DNA of 64,000 bases. Source: Tribonema minus (lineage: Eukaryota > Sar > Xanthophyceae > Tribonematales > Tribonemataceae). Each line of letters opens with the position of its first letter. The first letter of the stretch is position 1. Both the position numbers and the translations under genes were made by a program. Below are positions 1-9,040 of the stretch, one piece after another. The stretch is from the NCBI GenBank assembly GCA_017506865.1, contig JAFCMP010000138.1, positions 118,197-182,196 of the forward strand, written 5' to 3'. Below the pieces are notes generated by a model. The model searched no databases and was not told the origin of the DNA. It saw only the letters and a list, made by a program, of their open reading frames with translations.

Positions 1-489
1 GATCCTGTTGATCCCTGAACCCAGATTTAAACTGCTTTCCGCTTGGACGCTGCTCAAGGATCCTGATCGCACTGGCCGATCACTGCACCACGAAGCTTTT
101 TGCGATTGCACGATTTTTTTCGGCGTGTCACGGTAGGAAACTTCAAAGATTTCTTGAAGTTTGTCTGGGTGATGGAGAAGAGACGAGCTGAAGGCAGCAG
201 TACAAGTCTTCGGCGTCACTGCTGTAGCCATATAGCTGCATTGGAAGCTACCTTCAGAGCAGCACTAAATCCACCGCCTCTTGCTTCAAGCAGCAGCGCC
301 ACCACACCGCGAAGGGCAGCTTTGCCTTGTAAGCTTGCAGCCAGCCAGCAGGAGGTTAACAGGAGCTGGAGTTTTGGGGAGCTCCAGAGCGCTCGACTGA
401 TCGCACCGTTCCACACAGCAGCCCCGTGTCACCGACTGCAACGGTCGACTACTGCCTTTGAGTTGGCGTAGCGGCAGCGCCGGGCAGCC
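1..489. other. 5' flank of the Crooked-neck gene
   Basis: No convincing gene is seen here. The short open frames lack recognisable motifs and overlap on both strands. The stretch ends at the ATG of the Crooked-neck gene, so it should contain that gene's promoter and 5' UTR, but I recognise no TATA box or other core element. Confidence 0.5.
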
Positions 490-3400
490 ATGAGCCGGAA
501 TATTCAAGTGAAGAACCGGGCCCCGGCGCCAATACAGATCAGCGCTGAGCAGATTCTGCGAGAGGCCAGGGACAGACAGATAGATGTCGAAGTGAGTGCT
601 GAGCTCAGCAACATGATGAGTTGAATGTGCTTAGTTGATGGAGTGCGGGTTGCGCCCGAGTTGAACATCTCTTGTTGTATGTACATAGCTCCAAACACTT
701 GTTTTCATCACAGGCTGTCCTGCTTTTTTCATCAACGCCATGCTTCTCCTTAAGCTGCAACTTTACGGCAGTGGAAGTCACTCAGGTCCCCGTTGACGGC
801 ACCAACTCGCGCAGTTGCTGCTCGTACATCAATGCAAAAGTAAATCCTGTTTCCTCACTGCTGTCACACCGTCGACAAACCCATCCACCTCGACTTCCAT
901 TCATAAATCGCTTCTCACATCACATTATTCTCACTGTGCTTTGCGTGCTGGCCCCCCCCCACCCCCCCCAAACGCAGGTCAAGGCGCCGCGCCAGCAGAT
1001 CACCGATGCGGAGGAGCTCACCGTCTTCCGCATGCGCAAGCGCAAGGAGTACGAGGACTCGATCCGCATGCAGCGCCAGCACATCGGCACGTGGATCAAG
1101 TACGCGGCGTGGGAGGAGTCGCAGGCGGAGTTCGCGCGCGCGCGCTCCGTGTACGAGCGCGCCCTCGCCGTTGAGTACACGAACCAGACGCTGTGGCTGC
1201 GCTACGCGGAGATGGAGATGAAGAACAAGTTCGTGAACCACGCGCGGAACGTGTGGGACCGCGCCGTCGCGCTCCTCCCGCGCGTCTCGCAGTTCTGGTT
1301 CAAGTACTCGTACATGGAGGAGATGGTGGGGGATGTTACCAAGGCGCGCGCCGTGTTCGAGCGCTGGATGGACTGGGAGCCGGACGACAATGCGTGGGGC
1401 GCGTACATCAAGTTCGAGACGCGCAACAAGGACACGGCGCGCGCGCGGGAGGTGTTCAAGCGGTGCGTAGGCTACTGCCCTGCGCGCGACGGCGATGATG
1501 TGTGCGTGCTCGGGGCGGCGCGGGAATGCAGGGCACCGTGTGGTCGCTCGCGCAGGGGAGGGGGGTTAACGCTTGAAAGAGGGCTCGCCGCAGTTGCCAC
1601 CGAGTGTACTCTCATATGTGTTCTTTTGTAGTGGGCTTGCAGCCTTTGTTTCTTTTACCAGCAGCAATCGTCAGAGAGTCGGACGCACGTCGCTGCTGTC
1701 ACAAAGCACGCCAACCACTGGTAGCTAGCGCCAAAGACGACGCAGCACAAATCATGCACTCATCGCACGAGGCGCTGCAAGTGCACACGTGCGTCTAGGG
1801 CCATTCACACGCTCACGTATGTGTCACGGGGCGCAGCCGGGAAGGGCGGCTCCATGGATCGACTCTGATGCTGAACTCTTGCTACGCACATGGGTCACCT
1901 TCTGAGTCGGCCACAACCGGCGCATCCCTTTGCCATCTCACACGCACAATATGCATGCCCTGTTGCGCAGGTACGTCGCGTGCCACCCGCACACGCGCGC
2001 GTTCCTCAAGTGGGCGCGCTGGGAGGAGCGGCAGGGGCAGCTGGCGCTGGCGCGCGGCGCGTACGAGCGCGCGCTGAGCGAGCTGGACGAGGAGAGCCGC
2101 ACGGAGAAGCTGTACATCAGCTTTGCTCAGGTATGAAAATGCAGTCAGCAGTGCTCAGTAGATTCGATGTATCAGCTTTGCTCAGGTACAGGCGGTTCAT
2201 CAGTGCTCAGCAGATAGGGGGCAGCCGTACCGAGAAGCTCTACATCAGCTTTGCTCAGGTATGTACAGTACTTTATTTGCCTTCGCTTGAGGGGCGGAAA
2301 CACACCCCACATACTTCACCTTTAAACCTCAAACAGCGAGCAAGTTCGCCATCAGCTCGTCATCTACAAGTACGCCCTCGACCAGATGCCGCGCGACCTC
2401 GTGCACTTTAACCTCCACCAAAACCATATCCTTCAACTCACATTGCAGCTTTCACGCAACTTCACCTTCAGCTGCAAACACCCATGATGCTCCGCGCTCT
2501 GCACCGCTGCTCCATCACTGCTTGCACAGTTTGAGGAGCGCTGCAAGGAGTACGACCGCGCGCGCGTCATCTACAAGTACGCGCTCGACCAGATGCCGCG
2601 CGACCTCGTGCCCGACCTCTACCGCGAGTTCGCCGGCTTTGAGAAGCGCCGCGGCACGCCCTCCGGCATAGAGGACGCCGTCGTCGGGCGGCGGCGCCTG
2701 CAGTACGAGGAGGAGGTTGCGGCGGACCCGCACGCGTACGACACGTGGTTCGACTACGCGCGCCTGGAGGAGAGCACGGGCGACGGCAACCGCGTCCGAG
2801 AGGTGTGTATATAATGCAAGAACGCGTACATCCTGCGCATTGCCCCGCGTGGTTGTAGCGGCACCGTGCCGAAGCAATGCCCCCCCCCCCCCCCGTCGTT
2901 ATATTGAAGGCTTCTGTTGTATGGAAGCATTTTTATGGCAACCTAATCTGCGTGGCTGCAGGAGAGCACGGGCGACGGCGACCGCGTCAGAGAGGTATGC
3001 ATGTATGTACTGTGCTCGTATGTGGCGCAGAGACCAACGGCAGTTGTTGGGGCGACCCCTCCCGCCAGTAAAGCGACACGTCACGGGATTTGCAAGTACT
3101 TCTGATACCAACCTATTTGCACGCCCAGAGAAGAGCACGGGCGACGGCGACCGCGTCAGAGAGGTGTGCATGTATGTTTGTATGAGTGCGTACGCTGCGT
3201 GCAGGTGCGACGGCGCCGCGCCGACGCACTTCCCCCCCCCCGCCCCTGTGTGTTATTGAAAGCTCCTGCCGTGTCAAAGCACTTTGATGGCAACATGATT
3301 TAAGCGGCTGCAGGAGAGCACGGCAGCACGCTGCATGAGCGCGTATTGTGCAGCCGATTCACACCGTCATTTGCGCATCCGCACAGGTCTACGAGCGCGC

Positions 3401-6400
3401 GGTGGCGTGTTGTATCGCCGGCTTGGTGCCCCTTCGCATCTCTTTGCTCGCTCTGGCATGCCCGCACGGCAGCACACTGCGTGAACACGCATTTGCAGCC
3501 AATCGACACCGACATTGCGCGCCTGCGCAGGTCTACGAGCGTGCAGGGCTTCAAATGGCATCCACTTCGCTCCACATTGCATCTCATTGTTCGTCATTGT
3601 CTGCTCAGTCATTTGAGCACAGCAGCACACTGCGTGAGCGCGCGTATCGCACAGTCAACTGACACTGTCATTGTGCGCCTGCGCAGGTCTACGAGCGCGC
3701 GGTGGCGTGCGCGCCCCCCCCGCGCATGTCACTGTTCGCTCAGGAGCTACAGCACGGCAGTACACCGTGTACTCTGAGCGCGTTTCGCGCAGCCACTCGA
3801 CACCATCACTGCGCAGGTCCCTTTGACACCGCCATTGCCCATCTGCGCAGGTCTACGAGCGTGCGGTGGCGTGCCGTGCCGCCCGCTTGGTACCTCTTTG
3901 CTCGCTCTGGCTTTTGAGCACTGTGTCTGTCGCGCAGCCGATTCACACCGTCATTTGCGCGCCTGCGCAGGTCTACGAGCGCGCGGTGGCGTGCGTGCCG
4001 CCCGTCGCGCAGAAGCGCTTCTGGCGGCGCTACGTGTGGCTATGGATCAACTACGCGCTGTTTGAGGAGCTCGCCGCGGACGACCAGGCGCGCGCCAGGG
4101 CAGTGCTCAAGGCCTGCCTGCAGGTACGTATGTATGACAACGCATCAAAAGATCGTAGGGCTCTAGGTGACAAGGTGTGGTTAGCCGTCAAATTGAATGC
4201 CTCTCACCAATAACCGTGGTACTTCTATGTACATATGCTCATATGTCCGAGTGGTACCCACCAGGCGCGCACCAGGGCAGTGCTCACCAGGGCAGTGCTC
4301 AAGGCGTGCTTGCAGGTATGTATGTATGCTCATGTGTGTCCGTGTGGTACCCACCAGGCGCGCGCCAGGGCGGTGCTCAAGGCGTGTCTGCAGGTATGCA
4401 TGTATGTGCATGCATGTGCGGTGCCAACTGATACTAGCTGCTTCTGAGACAGCGGCATTTGTTTGTGGAAACGGATCGAAAGATCGTAGAGCTGTAGGTG
4501 AGGAGGTGTGGTCAGCCGTCAAATGGTTTGTATGGGTGTTTTTGCGCAGTTTCACTGATTGCTAGTGGCAGCTGCTGTTGAGACAGCGGCAGTGCTCAGG
4601 GCGTGTCTGCACGTGTATGTACGTATGCTCGTATGTCCGAACCAGGCGCGCGCCAGGGCAGTGCTCAAGGCGTGTCTGCAGGTATGTATGTATTCGCATG
4701 TTTGCGTGTTGTGTGCATATACTAACTGCTGTTGAGACAGCGGCAGGGCGTGCCTGCACACATGTTGGTATGCGTGTCGGCGATTGGCAGGACGGATGCG
4801 GCGCAAGCATTTCAGCACCCCAGCGTCAATCGCCCCCTCTCCGCACTTTGAAACAGTACCTTCAGCGCACTACTGCCCATTCCCAACAGTAACTGACACT
4901 GCAACTCCCCCCCCCCCCCCTCTCCCCCCCGCCCCCCCCTGCACCTACAGGTGGTCCCCCACGAGTCCTTCACGTTTGCCAAGATCTGGCTCATGCTGGC
5001 GCACCTGGAGGTGCGCGCTCGGGACCTTCCCGCGGCACGGAAAGTTCTCGGCAACGCCATTGGCCGCTGCCCCAAGGGCAAGCTGTTCAAGGGCTACATT
5101 GCGCTGGAGCTGCAGCTGGGCGAGATTGAGCGCTGCCGCACGCTGTACTCGCGGTGAGTCAACTTCAAGAGTGAACCTGAAGAAAGGTCGCGGCGTGCCC
5201 CGCTGCGTGCGTCGGCGGTGATGGTCCGCGCCAGCGATGTTGAGATCCCTGCTGTGTCTTGAAGAAAACGTAGCGGACACACATATGTATACACACGTAG
5301 CATCGACACGTCAAATCACACCGCCTATGCCCCCCCCGCCCCCCCCCTACACACACACACGCACACACACACACACACACTCATTGCCCGCCGTCATTAC
5401 ACATCCCATCCCACCTCACGCATATCCCCCCTCTCCCACCACCACACAGGTACCTGGCATGGTCCCCCGGCGACTGCACCGAGTGGACGCGCTTCGCTAA
5501 CCCTAACCCTAATCCGCGCAACACACTTACACACACACACACACATCGTCCTCTGTCGTCACACATCACACCCCACCTCACGCATCCCCCCCCCCTCACC
5601 CCCCCCACACACAGATACCTCGCATGGTCCCCCGGCGACTGCGCCGCGTTTTACCCTAACCCTAACCTGCACAACACAGTCACACATGCACACACACTCA
5701 CATGCACACACACAGGCACGCACACACACACATATGACAATGCACGACCTCACACGTATCCCCCCAACAGGTACCTGGCTTGGTCCCCCGGCGACTGCGC
5801 CGCGTGGACGCGCTTCGCGGAGCTCGAGAAGACGCTTGGCGAGGGCGAACGGGCGTGCACACACACACACACACACTCATCGCCCCCCATCGTTACATAT
5901 CCCACGACCCCTCACCCTTCCCCCCCCCCCCCCCCCCCCCCCCATCCCCCAACAGGTACCTTGCGTGGTCCCCCGGCGACTGCGCCGCGTGGACGCGCTT
6001 CGCGGAGCTCGAGAGGACGCTCGGCGAGGACGAGCGCGCGCGCGCCGTCTTCGAGCTCGCCATCGCGCAGCCCGCGCTTGACATGCCCGAGGCGCTGTGG
6101 AAGGCGTACATTGACTTTGAAATTGCGGGCGGCGAGCGCGCGCGCGCGCGCGCGCTGTACGAGCGCCTTCTGGAGCGCACCCAGCACGTCAAGGTGTGGG
6201 CGAGCTACGGCGCGTTCGAGGCGGCGGCGGAGGGCGGCGGCGGCGCGGCGGCGGCGCGCGCTGTGTTTGAGCGCGGCTATGCGGCGCTGCGGCAGATGGA
6301 CTTGCGCGAGGTGAGGGCTCTGCGGGGTGTGTACGGGCGTATGGGTATGGGTATGGGGGGAATCGAGTTGGGGGTTGTGTATCCCTGAACAGGAAGGCCA

Positions 6401-7190
6401 CGCATTGCGCAGTACACACTTCCTGCTCGTCGTGTTTGCCCCAAGTCAGAACTTCAAGTTGATGGTTCACACCTATTGCACAACCCAATCCCCCCCCCCC
6501 CTCTCTCACGAGCACGTGGTCAAGGCTTGGTTGTCCCTGTTGCGTCGCAACATAACTTCAAGTTCATTCCTGCGAGCCACTCACAAGAGGCCTACGTGTC
6601 GTCAAGCATGCACTTCCCAAGCAGGCTCAATCAAGCAAGAACTTCAAGTTGATGTTTACCCCCCCCCTCCCCCCCCGCCTGCCCCCTGCAGGAGCGCGTG
6701 ATCCTCCTTGAGGCGTGGCGCGACATTGCGTTTCGACAGAACTTCAAGTTCACTATCACCTCGAGTTCATCCTGCAACCCTATTACAACAGCCTGCGCCA
6801 AGTATGCACTCCCCAAATGCGTGGCTTTGTGCAAGTAGTAACTTCAAGTTGATGATACGCCCCCCCTCTCTCGCGCAGGAGCGCGTGATCCTCCTGGAGG
6901 CGTGGCGCGACATGGAGAAGGCGCGCAGCGGCGGCGACGCGGCGGCGCTGCGCGCAGTCGAGGCGCGCATGCCGCGGCGCCTCAAGAAGAAGCGCATGCT
7001 GCTGGGCGACCAGGGCGAGGAGGTCGGCTGGGAGGAGTACTATGACTACCGCTTCCCCGACGACGAGCAGGCGCCCGCCAACCTCAAGATCCTCGAGATG
7101 GCGCAGAAGTGGAAGACGGGGCTCAAGCGCAAGGCCGCGGACGCGGGCGTCGACGGCGATGGCGGCGACGACGCTAATGGCGGCGCGTAG
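490..7190 (+). CDS. CRNKL1: Crooked-neck-like pre-mRNA splicing factor (Clf1/Syf3/CRNKL1), 8 exons
   Basis: This is the HAT-repeat scaffold of the Prp19/NineTeen complex, acting in the nucleus in spliceosome activation. Exons by splice sites and homology: 490-591, 978-1462, 1971-2130, 2530-2802, 3971-4123, 4951-5153, 5956-6310, 6879-7190. All phases join and give about 680 aa, close to the usual family length. The N terminus carries the family hallmark ([18 protein letters not shown]), followed by HAT repeats with [31 protein letters not shown] and TRTQHVKVW-type motifs (here ERTQHVKVW). The C terminus has the conserved [13 protein letters not shown] block and a basic tail. The start is the first ATG of the conserved N terminus. 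Introns 3 to 7 are packed with copies of adjacent exon edges (separate entries). Family identity is secure; alternative use of the duplicated splice sites is unknown. Confidence 0.95.
2131..2529 (+). repeat. Exon-edge copies in Crooked-neck intron 3
   Basis: After the true donor (GT at 2131) the exon end ATCAGCTTTGCTCAG plus GT recurs with GT at 2186 and at 2259. The last copy keeps about 39 bases of exon ([13 protein letters not shown] when translated). At about 2341-2404 there is also a decayed copy of the beginning of exon 4 (TCTACAAGTACGCCCTCGAC and following). The intron is therefore built largely from fragments of its two flanking exons. Confidence 0.85.
2773..3345 (+). repeat. Donor-side exon-edge copies in Crooked-neck intron 4
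   Basis: The end of exon 4 (GAGAGCACGGGCGACGGC onward, through GAGAG before GT) is repeated with donors at 2803 (true), 2995 and 3164, and a decayed copy near 3313. The copies at 2962-2994 and 3131-3163 are each exactly 33 bases, are preceded by AG and followed by GT, and would encode the in-frame 11-mers [11 protein letters not shown] and [11 protein letters not shown]. They look like potential cassette mini-exons. Confidence 0.85.
3384..3998 (+). repeat. Five acceptor-side copies before Crooked-neck exon 5
   Basis: The acceptor plus exon start, GCGCAG followed by GTCTACGAGCGCGCGGTGGC, occurs with exon-like starts at 3387, 3531, 3687, 3851 and 3971. Spacings are 144, 156, 164 and 120 bases. 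The last one continues into the conserved exon ([10 protein letters not shown]) and is taken as the functional site. The linking sequence between copies is also partly shared (AGCACGGCAGCACACTGCGTGA and similar), so whole units were duplicated in tandem. Confidence 0.9.
4141..4225 (+). repeat. Dispersed intronic repeat, copy 1
   Basis: This belongs to a family of about 90 bp. Its core is AAAGATCGTAGRGCTCTAGG, then TGACAAGGTGTGGTTAGCCG, ending ACCAATAACCGTGGT. Other copies are at 4471-4520, 20013-20110 and 31380-31475. All four lie in introns, in the same orientation as the host gene. No open frame, terminal inverted repeat or convincing tRNA-type promoter box was seen. Confidence 0.75.
4471..4520 (+). 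repeat. Dispersed intronic repeat, copy 2 (short)
   Basis: Contains GAAAGATCGTAGAGCTGTAGG followed by TGAGGAGGTGTGGTCAGCCG. The similarity stops after about 50 bp, so the 3' half present in the other copies is missing. It lies in the same intron as copy 1. Confidence 0.65.
5340..5382 (+). repeat. (CA)n microsatellite
   Basis: An ACACAC run broken by one G, in intron 6 of the Crooked-neck gene. Similar shorter CA tracts recur in each duplicated unit of this intron (near 5525-5545, 5685-5735 and 5857-5878), which fits duplication of one ancestral unit. Confidence 0.9.
5498..5515. repeat. Interstitial telomere repeat (CCCTAA)2
   Basis: TAACCCTAACCCTAATCC directly abuts the truncated exon-7 copy that starts at 5450. 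Confidence 0.85.
5652..5667. repeat. Interstitial telomere repeat (CCCTAA)2
   Basis: TACCCTAACCCTAACC directly abuts the truncated exon-7 copy that starts at 5615. Both this and the site near 5500 are followed by GCACAACACA-type sequence (CGCGCAACACAC and CTGCACAACACA), so the junction itself may have been duplicated once. Confidence 0.85.
6450..6850 (+). repeat. Periodic AACTTCAAGTT motif in Crooked-neck intron 7
   Basis: The 11-mer AACTTCAAGTT begins at 6450, 6554, 6640, 6740 and 6840, so it has a period of about 100 bases. It has 5-base inverted arms around a central C. Flanking bases (GATG or CAC/CAT after it) are partly shared. Confidence 0.85.
6681..6925 (+). repeat. Two acceptor-side copies before Crooked-neck exon 8
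   Basis: CAG plus GAGCGCGTGATCCTCCT ([11 protein letters not shown]) begins at 6692 and at 6879, 187 bases apart. The first copy diverges after GCGCGACAT; the second continues to the stop codon and is the functional exon. Confidence 0.9.
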
Positions 7191-8868
7191 CAAGCAGCGC
7201 ACGGCGCTGCCGCCGCTGCTGCTGCCGCTGCTGCTGTGCGGGGAGCGATGGTTATGGCGGCGCAAGACGCGCTGCTGCTGCGCAGAGGCGTATGGCGGCG
7301 GCGGCGCGCAGCTGGCGGCGCAGGGCGCTGCCGCCGCTGCTGCCGCGCTGCTGGTGGTGCTGCTGCGGGCGCGGCCGATGTCGCTGCTCCTGCCGCCATA
7401 CCAGCTGCTGCCCTCGTTGTTACTGCCCGTGCGGCTGCTGCGGCCCTGCTCGCTTAAAGTGCACATGCAGTACACCCTCTCAGCAGGCTGTATCGGAGCG
7501 GTCATGTCATGGCATACACATCGTTGCACCCTGACTCGTCAAGTTGCCAGGCTAAGTGCAGAGCCGTGCTGCCGCTGCAGCCGCTTGCGGCAGAGACATA
7601 GGCTTGCCATTGGGCAGCGTGTCGCGCCTTCGCTGCCTGCTGCGGCCGCTCGCTTCATAGTGCTTCATCTGACCTACTAGAGGACCCACTGGGTGTTGAC
7701 ATTGATGATTCGTGCTCCTGTGTCGGCTGTGCGGCTGTGCCACATGTGTGGCGCTTGGTACCTCTGATGCACCGCCATCACATCACGCGCTTTGCTTTTT
7801 CAATGCTGCAGTGATTGCGACTCCCACACACTGTGCATGTGCCAGTTTGCTGCAGATTTTCCTGAGCTCGCTACACGTGTGATGCTCTGAGCTGTTTTCT
7901 TTCAACGTACATGTCCATCATGCTGCACAATGGCGTTCTGCAATCTGCCCGCATGCATGAGCATAGAGGCTACGATGACCTCGCGCAAGCTGTATTCAAA
8001 TGCAACTGCTGGCGAGAGCAGTCGTCTCCTGTGCGGTGGTGCTAGCAGGAAATGATTGAAGAGGTGGCATGATCCAGCCAGGCAGGCATTTCGATTCCCC
8101 CTCAGCACAGTCATTCAAGATACGAGGGTTGTCTAAACCATCAAAGAGAGCATCAGCGGCGGCGTCTGCAGGCGCAGAAAAATTGAATTACGTTCCGTGT
8201 CCATGTTTGGTTTGCAAAACCAGGCTTCATGTGACCTAGGAGGCAGATGAAGGGGGGGCATGATGGGGGTCTTGACTTCATGGCCAGACCCCCCTGTCCA
8301 CATTCTGCTTGATGCATGGAGAAAACCGGACAAAGGGCACGTTGTAGCACTCATATTTAAATGGGATCGACGCAACAAGACTGGCGTACAGCAGCGGAAA
8401 TAGCAAGGTCTAATTGCATCGACAATGGTAACGTTTCAATGCCATATGCTTTCAAAGCGCAACGGTACCAACAACAGCAAATGCAAACAGCACCAAAAAG
8501 CCGATTGTGCCCACATTGCTGCACGCGTATGCTCAACCCCCAACACAGCAACACTTGCAATCATACGCACGCTTTCATCAATTACAAAGCAAGCCGCATG
8601 GATAAGAGCATGCTCATGATGCTGTAAAATAACTCGTAAATTGATGGTCATAGCATTGGCACGATTCAGGCAAATGAGTCAGCCAGCCAAAGTGCACGCT
8701 GTTACCGCAGCGGTGCCGTGCTGTTTGAAACGTTTTTGTGCTGCCCTATGATGGGTGTGCCACTCGTGTGAGGCACCTCAAAGGTGGACTTCTGCAGTCT
8801 CTGACGCAAAAAGGACCCATAACATGACTTGCGCAAACGACTCTACTCGTCACGACTCACGCCACGAG
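7191..8868. other. Intergenic region between convergent genes
   Basis: This is the 3' flank of the Crooked-neck gene (plus) and of the arsenate-reductase-like gene (minus). The first 300 bases are GCTGCTGCC-type triplet-rich sequence that opens long but meaningless frames on both strands. From about 7700 to 8868 the composition is ordinary and I recognise no coding exon, RNA gene or repeat. Confidence 0.5.
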
Positions 8869-9001
8869 TCACCGCTCCGACCTGACGCGGTCAATGAGCT
8901 TGTCCACTTGATCCCTGATCTCCAAACTGACGCGCTCAAATACGGCATCAGACTTGCCGTCTGCAGCGCCAGCAGCAGCAGCAGCAGTAGCAGCAGCAGC
9001 A

Positions 9002-9040
<39 letters not shown>

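Larger units (their letters stand above)
4075..4765 (+). repeat. Donor-side exon-edge copies in Crooked-neck intron 5
   Basis: The end of exon 5, CCAGGCGCGCGCCAGGGCAG through CTGCAG plus GTATGTATG, recurs with donors at 4124 (true), 4316, 4394 and 4682. Shorter decayed forms lie near 4580-4615 and 4735-4760. The first copy has an internal duplication of CCAGGGCAGTGCTCA. Several copies are preceded by a GAGACAG acceptor-like string, so they could be read as mini-exons. Confidence 0.85.
5450..5990 (+). repeat. Four acceptor-side copies before Crooked-neck exon 7
   Basis: The acceptor plus exon start (GTACCTGGCATGGTCCCCCG and variants, encoding YLAWSPGDC) begins at 5450, 5615, 5771 and 5956, with spacings of 165, 156 and 185. 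Only the last continues into the full conserved exon. Copy 1 breaks off after CGCTTCGC into CCCTAACCCTAA. Copy 2 breaks off after GCCGCGTT into CCCTAACCCTAA. Copy 3 continues about 90 bases and breaks into a CA repeat. Confidence 0.9.

Noticed and set aside
4141-4225. Dispersed intronic repeat as a tRNA-derived SINE
   Set aside because: No convincing A/B box pair or cloverleaf could be traced by eye, and no poly(A) or simple tail at its 3' end.
7042-7680. Leu/Arg-rich frames after the Crooked-neck stop
   Set aside because: Overlapping frames on both strands over GCTGCTGCC-type sequence, without motifs; likely 3' UTR or intergenic.
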